A stretch of DNA of 64,000 bases from Chitinophaga varians (GCF_014529945.1 NZ_JACVFB010000002.1:806001-870000); one strand, 5' to 3'; counted from the stretch's first letter, positions 17,327 through 26,717 are shown. The notes: a model not told the origin generated them from the sequence alone. Numbers and translations are program-made.

Positions 17327-18037
17327 CTAGTCCTGAAGGTTGGCGGTTTTAACGATTTGCTGGAGATCGAGGAGGCGTATTTTTTTACCTTCCAGTTCTA
17401 TCATGCCGTCTTTTTTGAATTCGGACAGCAGGCGGATAGCGGATTCGGTAGCGGTGCCTACGAGGTTGGCGATTTCTTCGCGGGAGAGGCGGACGCTGAG
17501 GGTATGGCCATCTTCTTCCACGCCGTAGGTTTCTTTGATGAAGAGCAGGGTTTCTGCGAGTCTTTCCCGCACCGGTTTCTGGGCGAGGTGGGTGATTTTA
17601 AGCTCGGCTTTGCGCAGTTCGCTGGAGAGAATGCGCATCATTTCAAAAGAAAGCGAGGCATCTTTCTGCAGGATGCTCATAAAAAGGTCTTTTGGTACGA
17701 AGCAGATGGAAGAATCTTCCAATGCGGTGGCGGTGGCGGTATAGCGCTCGTTGCTGAGCAGTGCTTTATACCCCATGATATCACCGGCTTTTACCAGGCG
17801 GATGATTTGTTCGCGACCATCATCGCCGCTGTGGGAGAGCTTTATTTTCCCGTCGTTGATACAGTAGACACCAAAAGGATAGGCGCCTTCGTGGAAGATC
17901 ACCTGGCCTTTTTTGTAGACGGAGCATACTTTGGCCTGGTCAATCTGTTCCAGATTGCACTGTTCCGCCTTGCAGAAAACGGAGGAAAAACGGTCCTTGC
18001 AATGTTGGCAAGCAGGATTTTGTATTGTGCTACCCAT
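17327..18037 (-). CDS. Crp/Fnr family transcriptional regulator
   Basis: 236 aa from the ATG at 18037; the open frame beyond it is non-coding. The N-terminus has a cysteine group CQHC-x8-C-x4-C, as in Fnr proteins that bind an oxygen-sensitive 4Fe-4S cluster. The cyclic-nucleotide-binding fold covers about 25-145 (FHEGAYPFGVYCINDGKI). The C-terminal HTH has the recognition helix TATESAIRLLSEF with the Fnr-type E..R spacing. It probably controls the neighbouring cco genes in low oxygen. Confidence 0.9.
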   Translation of the reverse strand: MGSTIQNPACQHCKDRFSSVFCKAEQCNLEQIDQAKVCSVYKKGQVIFHEGAYPFGVYCINDGKIKLSHSGDDGREQIIRLVKAGDIMGYKALLSNERYTATATALEDSSICFVPKDLFMSILQKDASLSFEMMRILSSELRKAELKITHLAQKPVRERLAETLLFIKETYGVEEDGHTLSVRLSREEIANLVGTATESAIRLLSEFKKDGMIELEGKKIRLLDLQQIVKTANLQD

Positions 18038-18046
18038 ATCAATCTG

Positions 18047-18054
18047 CAAAAGTA
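18047..18054 (-). promoter_or_regulatory. -7 promoter element of the Fnr-like gene
   Basis: Minus-strand TACTTTTG matches TAnnTTTG, 9 nt before the chosen start codon at 18037. This supports that start and implies a very short leader. Confidence 0.5.
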
Positions 18055-18090
18055 CTAATTTACAGCTCCTTAACCAAAGCAAATGCGGTC

Positions 18091-18687
18091 GTGTCGTTAA
18101 ATTATTATGTAATTTATAAACCATATGAGGTGCTGTCCCGGTTTACCCCGGAAGGGAACAAATCCTGCCTGGCAGATTACTTTAAAGTGCCCCGGGACGT
18201 GTATCCGGTGGGGCGGTTGGACTATGACAGCGAGGGGCTGTTGTTGTTGACAAATGACAAGTCGTTGAATAACAGGCTGCTAATGCCGCAATATGCGCAT
18301 GAACGGGAATACTGGGTGCAGGTAGACGGGGCGGTGACGAATACGGCCGTGCATCAGTTGAAGGAGGGGGTAGATATTACGGTTGACGGAAAGATATATC
18401 ATACGAAACCCTGTTTTGCCGAGATTTTTTCTGAAGAACCTTTTCTGCCACCGCGCAACCCTCCTATCCGTTTCCGCAAGAATATTCCGGCGCCCTGGTT
18501 GCGGCTGATATTACAGGAAGGAAAGAACAGACAGGTGCGTAAGATGACAGCCGCCACCGGCTTTCCTACGTTGAGGCTTGTCCGTTACCGGATGGAAGAA
18601 ATCACCATAGAAGGCATGCAACCCGGAGAGATGGTTCAGTTGAGCCGCAATACCGTTTATAAAAAACTCCGCCTGCAGGTATCCTGA
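18091..18687 (+). CDS. RsuA/RluE family RNA pseudouridine synthase
   Basis: 198 aa if the GTG at 18091 is used; no ATG fits, and the family usually begins a few residues before YYVIYKPYEVLSRF, as here. The catalytic motif GRLDYDSEGLLLLTND contains the conserved Asp. No S4 domain precedes it, as in RluE, which modifies 23S rRNA U2457. It is divergent from the Fnr-like gene. The substrate site is inferred from family resemblance. Confidence 0.88.
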   Translation: MSLNYYVIYKPYEVLSRFTPEGNKSCLADYFKVPRDVYPVGRLDYDSEGLLLLTNDKSLNNRLLMPQYAHEREYWVQVDGAVTNTAVHQLKEGVDITVDGKIYHTKPCFAEIFSEEPFLPPRNPPIRFRKNIPAPWLRLILQEGKNRQVRKMTAATGFPTLRLVRYRMEEITIEGMQPGEMVQLSRNTVYKKLRLQVS

Positions 18688-18715
18688 TTTGAAGGGATTT
18701 GATTATTTTAATGTT

Positions 18716-18735
18716 CCCGGGGCTCAAGTCCCGGG
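18716..18735. repeat. GC-rich palindrome (REP-like), copy 3
   Basis: CCCGGGGCT-ca-AGTCCCGGG, 29 bp after the pseudouridine synthase stop. It belongs with the palindromes at 25-44 and 144-163. As a hairpin it could also work as a transcript end, although no T-run follows. Confidence 0.55.
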
Positions 18736-18864
18736 CTAAGATGTTGAATGCGGATTTATCTCCATTTCCCCTGCGCGTTGGCTGTGGGAAATATCAAATA
18801 ACCACTTGTCAATATTAGCAAATCCACAAATTTTAACTAGGTTTGTTGCCTACAAATATCTATT

Positions 18865-19740
18865 ATGCTGAAATCAATGACTGGCTTCGGAAGGGCAGAA
18901 AGCGCGAGAGGCGAAACAAGTATCGTGGTGGAAATCAAATCGCTGAATGGAAAGCAATTTGAGGTGAACCTGAAAATATCGCCCCTGTTAAAGCCCTACG
19001 AGTTTGACATCCGTTCGCTGATGCAACAAACGCTGCAACGCGGGACACTGGATGTCAGCATCAACATTCGTCAGAATGGTGCTACGCGGCCGGTTGTGAT
19101 TAACACAGACCTGGCCAAATATTATTACCAGTCTATCACGATGCTGGCCAACCAGCTGGAGCTGCCACAGGGCGACATGCTGAATGTGTTGATGAAGCTG
19201 CCGGAAGTGGTAACCCCATCCACCGACCAGTTAACGCCGGAAGAGTGGAAGGATGTGGAAGACACGCTGAGGGAAGCACTTACTGATCTGGATATCCATC
19301 GTCAGGATGAAGGTCAGATGCTGAAGACAGACCTGCAAACACGCATTGATAATATCGAACAATATTCATTGAAGGTCCGCGAACTGGACCCGCTCCGGAA
19401 AGACCGTATCCGTCAGCGCCTGGAAGGCCTGCTGGCAGAGCATGTAGGGAAAGAGAACGTGGACGGCAACAGGCTGGAACAGGAACTGATTTTTTATCTG
19501 GAAAAACTGGATATCTCTGAAGAACTGTCCCGTCTGGAAAACCATCTCCGTTACTTCCGTGAGATCCTGAAAGATGAAGATCCGGCCAAAGGAAAAAAAC
19601 TGGGCTTTGTGTTGCAGGAAATCGGCCGTGAAATCAATACCACCGGTTCTAAAGCCAACGACGCCGGTATCCAGCAGTGGGTAGTACTGATGAAAGATGA
19701 ACTGGAGAAAGCCAAAGAACAAGTATTAAACGTTTTATAG
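18865..19740 (+). CDS. YicC/YloC family endoribonuclease
   Basis: 291 aa, the usual size. The N-terminus MLKSMTGFGRAE and the C-terminal DUF1732 region (EIGREINTTGSKANDAGIQ) are family hallmarks. YicC-like proteins are RNases that act on small RNAs and mRNA turnover. A TAGGTTTG -7-like motif lies at about 18838. The gldH lipoprotein gene follows after 17 bp. Confidence 0.93.
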   Translation: MLKSMTGFGRAESARGETSIVVEIKSLNGKQFEVNLKISPLLKPYEFDIRSLMQQTLQRGTLDVSINIRQNGATRPVVINTDLAKYYYQSITMLANQLELPQGDMLNVLMKLPEVVTPSTDQLTPEEWKDVEDTLREALTDLDIHRQDEGQMLKTDLQTRIDNIEQYSLKVRELDPLRKDRIRQRLEGLLAEHVGKENVDGNRLEQELIFYLEKLDISEELSRLENHLRYFREILKDEDPAKGKKLGFVLQEIGREINTTGSKANDAGIQQWVVLMKDELEKAKEQVLNVL

Positions 19741-19757
19741 TAAGGCGTATACCATAT

Positions 19758-20246
19758 ATGAAAAGACTATTTGGGGTAACCGCAGGTTTACTTTTACTGG
19801 CTGCAGCCTGCAAGCCGATTAAAATGGATGCCTACGAAAAAAACCTGGAGATACCGGGACATGACTGGGCTTACGGCTACCAACCTGCTTTCGATGTGAA
19901 CATCCTGCCGGAAGATACTGCTACCCTGTTTGATATTTATGTGAATGTACGCCATAGTGATGCCTATCCCTACAGCAATATGTGGCTGCTGATAGGTACC
20001 AAATATCCGAATGACAGTATTCCCAAAGAACAAAGGGTAGAACTACCGCTGGCAGATATCAACGGTAAGTGGCATGGCAACGGTATCGATGATATTTTTG
20101 AACACCGGGTCCTCATCCAGCAGAAAGCCCTCTTCAACAAACCAGGCACCTATCATTTTACATTTGAGCAAAACATGCGGCAAAACCCGCTCCCCCATGT
20201 AATGAATATAGGTCTGCGGATAGAGAAAGCCGGCAAACGGCCATGA
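19758..20246 (+). CDS. gldH: Gliding motility lipoprotein GldH
   Basis: 162 aa. Signal peptide with lipobox LLLLAAAC, then a domain with DAYPYSNMWLLI and LADINGKWHGNGIDDIFEH typical of GldH. GldH is needed for gliding and type 9 secretion in Flavobacterium; in non-gliding relatives its role is less clear. It overlaps the next gene by 4 bp (ATGA), so it is co-translated with the sensor kinase. Confidence 0.9.
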   Translation: MKRLFGVTAGLLLLAAACKPIKMDAYEKNLEIPGHDWAYGYQPAFDVNILPEDTATLFDIYVNVRHSDAYPYSNMWLLIGTKYPNDSIPKEQRVELPLADINGKWHGNGIDDIFEHRVLIQQKALFNKPGTYHFTFEQNMRQNPLPHVMNIGLRIEKAGKRP

Positions 20247-21262
20247 TGAGAAAATTCTTTAATAAAATGCAGGAAGGAAAATCCGTTTCCTTCATTTACC
20301 TGCTGGTACTGGCTTACACTATCGTCGCCCTCATCTGGTGGGGCGTGCTGCTGTTCAGACAAAGCGAACAGATCAGTCAGTTCGAGAAACAAAACCTTTC
20401 CCTCCGTATCGATAGCCTCGCCCAGCCGGTAGAACATCAGCTGGAGCTTCAACGGATAGAAAAAGACGCTCATATGCGATCTTTTAAATATGTAGGGGAA
20501 GGTGCCATTTTTTTAGGAATCATTCTGCTCGGCGCGCTCTTTGTATATAGAGCGGTCTGGAAATACATGAAGCTCAGCCGGCAGCAGCAAAACTTTATGA
20601 TGGCCGTGACACATGAACTGAAATCACCCATCGCTGCCGCCAAACTGAACCTGGAAACCATCCGCAGACACAGGCTGGATGAGGAAAAGCAGGCCAAGCT
20701 GATAGATAATACCATCCGGGAAACCAACCGGCTCGACCAGCTCTGTAACAACATTTTGCTGGCAGCACAGCTGGAAACCCACAACTATAAGCTGTTTAAG
20801 GAACCGCTCGACTTCTCCGCCTTATTGGAAGGGAATATCCGGGAGTTGCGCAATCGCATCGCGACACATGTCATAAATGCAGATATTCTGCCACATGTGT
20901 GGCTGGAGGGTGACAAGCTGATGTTACAAATCATCCTCAGCAATCTCGTGGAAAATGCGGTGAAATATGCTCCCCGTCAATCCACGATCACCGTACGCCT
21001 CTTTGAAGCCGGTCATCGCCTGAAATTACAGGTGTCAGACGAAGGCCCCGGAGTGCCTGATGAGGAAAAGGAACGCATCTTCATGAAATTCTACCGCCTT
21101 GGTAATGAAAACACCAGAAAAGCCAAAGGCTCGGGATTAGGACTGTTTCTCACCGCCAAGATCGTTGAACAACACAACGGCCTGATCTGGGTGAAAGACA
21201 ACCAGCCCACCGGCGCCTGCTTCGAGATAATCTGGCAGGAATATTCCGTGCAAAGAGCGTAA
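20243..21262 (+). CDS. Two-component sensor histidine kinase
   Basis: 339 aa. Two membrane helices (about 15-38 and 83-103) frame a short periplasmic loop of about 45 residues. The HisKA motif is VTHELKSPIAAAKLNLE, the N box NLVENAVKYAP, and the ATP lid DEGPGVPDEE with GSGLGLFL. All catalytic boxes look intact. It precedes the response regulator at 21325, its likely partner, and is coupled to gldH. Confidence 0.95.
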   Translation: MMRKFFNKMQEGKSVSFIYLLVLAYTIVALIWWGVLLFRQSEQISQFEKQNLSLRIDSLAQPVEHQLELQRIEKDAHMRSFKYVGEGAIFLGIILLGALFVYRAVWKYMKLSRQQQNFMMAVTHELKSPIAAAKLNLETIRRHRLDEEKQAKLIDNTIRETNRLDQLCNNILLAAQLETHNYKLFKEPLDFSALLEGNIRELRNRIATHVINADILPHVWLEGDKLMLQIILSNLVENAVKYAPRQSTITVRLFEAGHRLKLQVSDEGPGVPDEEKERIFMKFYRLGNENTRKAKGSGLGLFLTAKIVEQHNGLIWVKDNQPTGACFEIIWQEYSVQRA

Positions 21263-21324
21263 ATTAGTTGACGGATTCATGCTTCGGCAAGTCCGTGATT
21301 TATAGTCACATCAAACGATAACAC

Positions 21325-22035
21325 ATGAAGGAAGCGACCAAAGCATCCATATTACTGGTGGAGGACGAGGAAAACCTCCAGGAGGCGCTTAAGCTCAACC
21401 TGGAACTGGAAGGATATGAGGTGACCGCAGTAGACAATGGTACCGCTGCCCTGAAAGCAGTAAAAAACGAATATTTCGATCTCATCATACTGGATATCAT
21501 GCTGCCGGAAATGGACGGCATTGCTGTTTGCGAAAATATCCGCATCCAGAACAATGAAGTGCCCATTCTTTTCCTGAGCGCCAAAAACAGCAGTGCCGAC
21601 CGGGTGCTGGGCCTCAAAAAAGGCGGTGATGATTACATGACCAAACCCTTCAATCTCGAAGAGCTGCTGCTCCGCGTAGAGAAGCTGATCGTCAAAAACA
21701 AAAAAATTCAGGATAAAGACAGCGTGCCCAATGTGTACCGCTTCGGTAACAACATGATCGATTTTGCCGCACAGGAATGCGTAGGCAAAGATGGTAAACA
21801 CTATGAGCTGAGCAAGAAAGAAGCCATGCTGCTGAAACTGCTGATCGAAAACAAAGGGGAAGTAGTGACCCGTGAAAAAATACTGCAGGTGGTTTGGGGA
21901 TATAACGTATACCCCACTACGCGCACCATCGACAACTTCATCCTCAACTTCCGCAAATATTTTGAGGAAGACAGCCGCAACTCCAAGTATTTCCACTCTG
22001 TAAGAGGCGTTGGGTACAAGTTTACCGAAGCCTGA
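21325..22035 (+). CDS. OmpR-type response regulator
   Basis: 236 aa. Receiver domain with EDEEN near residue 11, phospho-acceptor in LIILDIMLPEMDG (about 55) and KPFN. The C-terminal winged helix ends SVRGVGYKFTEA. It lies 62 bp after the kinase in the same orientation, forming a gldH-HK-RR unit. Bacteroidota homologues of this pair are sometimes called RprX/RprY-like, which is only suggested here. Confidence 0.94.
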   Translation: MKEATKASILLVEDEENLQEALKLNLELEGYEVTAVDNGTAALKAVKNEYFDLIILDIMLPEMDGIAVCENIRIQNNEVPILFLSAKNSSADRVLGLKKGGDDYMTKPFNLEELLLRVEKLIVKNKKIQDKDSVPNVYRFGNNMIDFAAQECVGKDGKHYELSKKEAMLLKLLIENKGEVVTREKILQVVWGYNVYPTTRTIDNFILNFRKYFEEDSRNSKYFHSVRGVGYKFTEA

Positions 22036-22039
22036 TCAT

Positions 22040-22100
22040 TCAGCTATTTGGTTATTTGGTCATTTAAAATGTTTAAATATCCAAATAACCAAATGACTGA
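22040..22100 (+). terminator. Long AT-rich hairpin after response regulator
   Basis: The arms TCAGCTATTTGGTTATTTGG and CCAAATAACCAAAT..CTGA pair almost fully over about 28 bp around a 4-nt loop. It begins 5 bp after the stop codon. It is likely a transcription end or mRNA-protecting hairpin; no long T-run follows. Confidence 0.5.
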
Positions 22101-22244
22101 AGACAAAACCACTTTTCCGCAATTTCTCCCCGCTTGCCTGTAAAAAACTGCCTCCGGATAATTCCCGCTTCCCCAAAGGAGTGTTTTGACCGATATTTAT
22201 TGGACTGATCAGAAAGACGTTCAACTTTCCTGTAAACCTTAGAC

Positions 22245-23057
22245 GTGGTACAACATTTCATTGAAATAGTTTTTGCTGCGGGATGGCCGTATTGGCTGTT
22301 TTTTTTGTTAAGTCTCCTTGCCATTGTAATATTTTTTATCCAACGGGAAAAAAGAATTAAAAGAGCCTCAGCGAAAGAAATAACCATACAACACACCTTA
22401 ATCAACCTGGAACTCCATGCTTTCCAGGCACATATGGACCCGCATTTTATATTTAACAGCCTCAACGCTATCCATCATTATATCCTTACCACCAGTACGG
22501 ATATGGCCTCGCTGTACCTCACCCGCTTTGCCCGGCTGATGCGCCTCATGATCAGCAATTTCAACAAGGAATGGGTAACTCTCCAGGAAGATCTGGAAGC
22601 GCTGGAACTCTATATACAACTGGAACAACTGCGATTTGATCAGCAGTTTTCTTATCAAGTGAGGATCGTGCAAGACGTAAATTCCCATAGCACCCTCGTT
22701 CCCCCTCTGATCATTCAGCCCTATGTACAATACGTGATCTGGCACCGGTTACTGATGCGCCCCGAGAAAACGGGTGGAAGGCTGGTGGTCCATATCGGAA
22801 AAGACCACAACCGGCTCTATATTCAATTGGAAGATAATGGCATTCAGGCCAGTGAACTACTGGACGACATCGGAGAGCGGCAGGCCGCCGGCATCGACAT
22901 CGCCGCTGAACGGCTATATATGATGAGTGAGAAATATCAGATGAAAGCAGGCATTCAGGCGCAGCAGCTGTTTGATGAAACCCGTCGCCCCAATGGCAAC
23001 CGCCTTACGATCAGTATGGAGCATATGCTGTCGCGGCATATGCCAATGGCCGTGTAA
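22245..23057 (+). CDS. LytS-like sensor histidine kinase, degenerate ATPase
   Basis: 270 aa from a GTG. One N-terminal membrane helix (about 8-34) and the His_kinase domain MDPHFIFNSLNAIHHYI with the phospho-acceptor His, followed by LEALELYIQLEQLRFDQQF. The ATP-binding part is altered: the usual ENAIWHGL N box reads QYVIWHRLL, losing the key Asn, and the glycine boxes are weak. No LytTR response regulator is adjacent. It is perhaps a pseudo-kinase or regulatory subunit. Confidence 0.8.
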   Translation: MVQHFIEIVFAAGWPYWLFFLLSLLAIVIFFIQREKRIKRASAKEITIQHTLINLELHAFQAHMDPHFIFNSLNAIHHYILTTSTDMASLYLTRFARLMRLMISNFNKEWVTLQEDLEALELYIQLEQLRFDQQFSYQVRIVQDVNSHSTLVPPLIIQPYVQYVIWHRLLMRPEKTGGRLVVHIGKDHNRLYIQLEDNGIQASELLDDIGERQAAGIDIAAERLYMMSEKYQMKAGIQAQQLFDETRRPNGNRLTISMEHMLSRHMPMAV

Positions 23058-23065
23058 GCCCCAAC

Positions 23066-23857
23066 CTACAGACGCTTAATCCAGGCACAGCTGATCCATC
23101 CGGTTTTGCCGTCTGCCAGCGATATTTTACAGTAGTCTTTGGTAGCATCCGCAATATGTACCTTCATGCCTTCCTGCACTTCAAATGCATCTTTACTGTT
23201 ATCGTCCGGTGCCGTTTTTACCTTGATATTGCTATGTGTGATAATGCCTGACTGATGGTTGTTGGCCACGGCATAGGTGTCTATGGCCATCACCAGGTAG
23301 AGTGCAAACAATGCCCCCAGCGCATAATTGCCCCAACGGAGGAATTTGTTTTTCCAGCCGGGGAGGAACGTGTTAAGCATAACGCCGGCAATCACCAGCC
23401 AGAAGAAAAGAATACATCCCACGGCCCAGCCATTGGGCTTGTGCAGTTGTTGCAGCTGCCGCCACCATTGCTGGAAGAACACTAACGGCAACTCATCTAC
23501 GAAGCCGTTCACTTTTTGATTCGCCAGCGCCAGATTATGTTTGGCTGCCTCGTCGCGGGGCGCCAGTTGCAGGGCTTTTTCATAATTGAAGACAGCCTCT
23601 CCTGTTTTGCCGGCTTTGTAGTAGGCATTGCCGGCATTGAAATACAGGGCTTTTATGGCGTAGCCTTCGTCTATCAGTTGTTGATAGGCGGCAGCGGCTT
23701 CGGTGAATTTGCTTTGTTGATAAAGGCTGTTGGCCGCATCAAATCGTTGTTGCGGGAGTGCCTGCTGCGCCCTGAGGATGCTGCCTGTTAACAGCAGGAT
23801 GGCCAGTAGCAGGGCTGTTTTAATATTTTTATATCCGGGCATACTACCTTTTCTCAT
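23066..23857 (-). CDS. batE: BatE-like TPR and SH3 protein
   Basis: 263 aa (start 23857; an in-frame ATG at 23842 is possible). Signal-like helix at about 12-30, TPR repeats at about 35-115 (FNAGNAYYKAGKTGEAVFNY), two membrane helices at about 143-195 and a C-terminal bacterial SH3 domain ending DGKTGWISCAWIKRL. The layout matches BatE of the Bacteroides aerotolerance operon. It lies 2 bp after batD. Confidence 0.85.
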   Translation of the reverse strand: MRKGSMPGYKNIKTALLLAILLLTGSILRAQQALPQQRFDAANSLYQQSKFTEAAAAYQQLIDEGYAIKALYFNAGNAYYKAGKTGEAVFNYEKALQLAPRDEAAKHNLALANQKVNGFVDELPLVFFQQWWRQLQQLHKPNGWAVGCILFFWLVIAGVMLNTFLPGWKNKFLRWGNYALGALFALYLVMAIDTYAVANNHQSGIITHSNIKVKTAPDDNSKDAFEVQEGMKVHIADATKDYCKISLADGKTGWISCAWIKRL

Positions 23858-23859
23858 GA

Positions 23860-25812
23860 TTAGTTTTTGAGCGCGTCTTCCAGATTGCTGATGATGGTCA
23901 CCGCTTTGGAATAGGTGCCCTGCATTTTGTCGTTGTTATGGGCCGGGGCATACAAGGCCACTTCGCAGTTGTCGATCAGCTCAAACAGGTCGCTGGTATT
24001 GGTGCCGTTAATATGACGGGCGGCCAGCTTGTCCTGTATCAGTTGTTTGCTCAGGTCTGCGAAAGGTATTTTCAGTTTATGGCTGAGATAACCCCAAACA
24101 GCGCGGGATGTTTCTTCATAGAAAGCTTTGTCTTTGCCTTCTTTGAGGTAACGGGCTGCCAGCTCCAGCCGCTTCAGGGCTACCTTATTAGCGTAGCGAT
24201 GTTTGAGCAGCGCAGCATTGGTGGTATTGTAATCTTTTCTGCGTTTGTAGAAGATCACGGCGCCGGCGATCAGCAGCGGCAATATCAGCAGCGCATAGAA
24301 CCAGGGGCTGATGATGAACCAGCTGCGGCTTTTGGTCCATTGCTGGATGCCACCATCAATTTTGACGAGGTCATTTTTGCCTACGCCAAAATCGTGTTTA
24401 TCTTCTTTTACCCGTTTGCCCTGCGTAATGTCGATGACAAAAGCTTCGGAGCGGAGCGTTTTATAGGCGTTGGCTGCCGGATCGAAGTAAGAAAACTCGA
24501 CGGCGGGGATGGTATGTTTACCAGCTTCCTGCGGCATAAGCACGTATTCAAACTGCCGGCTACCGGAGAGGGGGTTGCTGTTTTTCTCGATGTCGTCCGT
24601 CATTTTGGGATCGTACTTCTCGAATCCGGAGGGCACTTCCACTTTAGGCGCATTGAGCAGGTTTACGTTGCCATGGCCGCTGATGGTTACTTTCAGCGTG
24701 AGGGCATCATCTGTGCTGAGCGTGGTTTTATCTACTACGGCAGTCATTTTGAAGTTGCCTACTGCGCCGTTATAGCTCAGCGGACGGCCTTCTACCGGCA
24801 ATGGTTTTACGTTGATCTTTATCGGATTGCTCTGGATTTTATACGGCACGTCCTGATATTCCACTTCCGGCCGGTTGAAGAAATCGTCGAAGAACGGGTC
24901 TTTGAAAGCCGGGTCGTTAAAGAAGTCTTCGAACGGATCGCGGCCGTTACGGTTGCGTTTTCCGTTGCCCACCAGTTTCACGAGCCGTACCTGGTTGTCC
25001 ACTTCTACCGGGTCCAGTTCCAGTGTGCCGGATTGCAGCGGGAACAGCAGTGTTTTACGAATGGTAAATACCTTGTAGGGCACGCCATTGACACGCTCTT
25101 CGGTGGCCTGTGGCGGATTGGGCAGTTCTATGTCTTTTGCAGAGAATCCTTTGAATGCCGGTACCTTGGTGACGCTGGAGTTTGTCGGAAGTCGTGTATA
25201 GAGTTTATACGTAGCCGTTAGTTGGTCGCCTTCGTACAGGTTGGTTTTATCTACCTCTACTTTCAGGAAAATATTTTTCTTCAGTTTTTCAGAGATGTCC
25301 TCTCCTTTTTTGAGGATACCATCAGACAGCTCTTCACTGATGCCACCACCGCTTTGTGCACGGTGTTGCGGTATCGCCTGCTGTGGCTGTTGTTGTGGCT
25401 GCTGCGCCTGTGCGTTGCCTTTCCGTACTTCAATGAGTACCGGATTGGACTTGATAACATTACCGTTTACACGGGCTTGTGCACCGGGGATGGTGAAGCT
25501 GCCCACATGCTTGGGCTGCAGTACATAGTTCAGTGCAAAATATTCGGAGCGGCGGCCGTTGAAGATGGATTGACCCTGCATTTGTGAAGGGCCTTGCAGC
25601 ACTTCAAAGTCTTTAAAGCTGGGCGGTGTAAAGCTGGTGATATTGGTTCCGTTTTCCAGCATGAACTGAATCTGGAAAGGTTCATCCAGGGTAACAGCGT
25701 TACTGCTCACGCTGGTGGTAAAGCGGAGATCTTGTGCGCTGGCGCAAACGACCAGCCCCAAACAACACAAAACAGAGAAAATGTACTTCCTTATACTAAA
25801 TCTGTCCTTCAT
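23860..25812 (-). CDS. batD: BatD family protein
   Basis: 650 aa from the ATG at 25812, which opens a proper signal peptide MKDRFSIRKYIFSVLCCLGL; the frame extends 8 codons upstream without support. Several Ig-like BatD repeats follow (for example FTIPGAQARVNG), then one membrane helix (about 515-535, ALLILPLLIAGAVIFYKRR) and a cytoplasmic tail. batA, batB and the MoxR ATPase usually beside batD are not here. Confidence 0.88.
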   Translation of the reverse strand: MKDRFSIRKYIFSVLCCLGLVVCASAQDLRFTTSVSSNAVTLDEPFQIQFMLENGTNITSFTPPSFKDFEVLQGPSQMQGQSIFNGRRSEYFALNYVLQPKHVGSFTIPGAQARVNGNVIKSNPVLIEVRKGNAQAQQPQQQPQQAIPQHRAQSGGGISEELSDGILKKGEDISEKLKKNIFLKVEVDKTNLYEGDQLTATYKLYTRLPTNSSVTKVPAFKGFSAKDIELPNPPQATEERVNGVPYKVFTIRKTLLFPLQSGTLELDPVEVDNQVRLVKLVGNGKRNRNGRDPFEDFFNDPAFKDPFFDDFFNRPEVEYQDVPYKIQSNPIKINVKPLPVEGRPLSYNGAVGNFKMTAVVDKTTLSTDDALTLKVTISGHGNVNLLNAPKVEVPSGFEKYDPKMTDDIEKNSNPLSGSRQFEYVLMPQEAGKHTIPAVEFSYFDPAANAYKTLRSEAFVIDITQGKRVKEDKHDFGVGKNDLVKIDGGIQQWTKSRSWFIISPWFYALLILPLLIAGAVIFYKRRKDYNTTNAALLKHRYANKVALKRLELAARYLKEGKDKAFYEETSRAVWGYLSHKLKIPFADLSKQLIQDKLAARHINGTNTSDLFELIDNCEVALYAPAHNNDKMQGTYSKAVTIISNLEDALKN

Positions 25813-25896
25813 AGTTATGTCAACAAATTTAACCAAACCCGCTCCGGAAGCGGTGTCAACTGCCGTTAAAACTTAGTTAAAAGATTATATATATCC

Positions 25897-26013
25897 AATT
25901 ACAAATTACGAATTACCAATTACGAATGAGGAGCCGTTTGTTGAAAGGTAATTAAGGAAGCTTTTTATAAACATGCCCTTAATTCGTAATTCGTAATTTG
26001 CAATTCGTAATTG
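25897..26013. repeat. AATTACGAATT hairpin repeat, copy 2
   Basis: Left arm AATTACGAATTACCAATTACG and right arm TTCGTAATTCGTAATTTGC can pair across a non-repeat centre of about 55 bp. It is the same family as 4648-4738 and fills the gap between batD and the SDR gene. The unit resembles a small non-autonomous palindromic element. Confidence 0.6.
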
Positions 26014-26015
26014 AT

Positions 26016-26717
26016 TTAAATATCTCCTAACATAGGTCTGAGTTGTATTTCTTCCACAACAGTTTGTTTGGCCAGGGTAAAGGCGCCCCATACTACGCTG
26101 GCAATATCTTCAGGAGGCATCATCCTGTCCGGCGGTGCTTCAAAGCCGTCCCAGGAGGCGGTGAGTGTAGGGCCCGGGCTGACGGCGGTCACCCGCACAT
26201 GGTGGGACATCAGCTCGCGGCGCAGGTTTTTCGTGAATCCGAGCAGGGCATATTTGGTGATACTATAGGAACCGCCGTTGGGATAGGCATGATGGCTGGC
26301 GGTGGAGCACATATTGAAGATATGGCCGTGGCGTTGGGCTATCATGAGGGGCAGCAGCTCCCGGGTGAGGTGGTAAGCGCTGTAGACATTGACGGCCATC
26401 AGCTTTTCCAGCAGGCCATCGGCTTCTTCATGCAGGGCGCCGGGGATAAAGATACCAGCATTGTTGACCAGTATGTCCACGGTTGACCAGGTATTTTTGA
26501 TTTTCTGTGCAAAAGCCATCACCTGGGCTTTATCACCCATATCCACGGATTCGGCGATGACTGTTACAGCAGGATTTTTCTCCTGAATAGCTGCCTTTGC
26601 AGCGGCCAGCGCGTCTGTATTACGTGCACAGATGATCACGTTGAACCCTTCTGCCGCCAGTCTTTCTGCAATAGCCTTTCCGATGCCTTTGCTGGCACCT
26701 GTTATAACTGCGTTCAT
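26016..26717 (-). CDS. Short-chain dehydrogenase/reductase
   Basis: 233 aa. Classical SDR: cofactor motif TGASKGIGKAIAE, NNAG at about residue 87, catalytic Ser in CSTASHH and YSITK (Tyr-x3-Lys) near 150-154. It resembles 3-oxoacyl-ACP reductase (FabG-like) or sepiapterin reductase. The substrate is unknown. The gene ends 3 bp after the AATTACG repeat and is monocistronic. Confidence 0.9.
   Translation of the reverse strand: MNAVITGASKGIGKAIAERLAAEGFNVIICARNTDALAAAKAAIQEKNPAVTVIAESVDMGDKAQVMAFAQKIKNTWSTVDILVNNAGIFIPGALHEEADGLLEKLMAVNVYSAYHLTRELLPLMIAQRHGHIFNMCSTASHHAYPNGGSYSITKYALLGFTKNLRRELMSHHVRVTAVSPGPTLTASWDGFEAPPDRMMPPEDIASVVWGAFTLAKQTVVEEIQLRPMLGDI

Noticed and set aside
23938-25221. 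427-codon plus-strand frame opposite batD
   Set aside because: Antisense shadow without recognisable domain.
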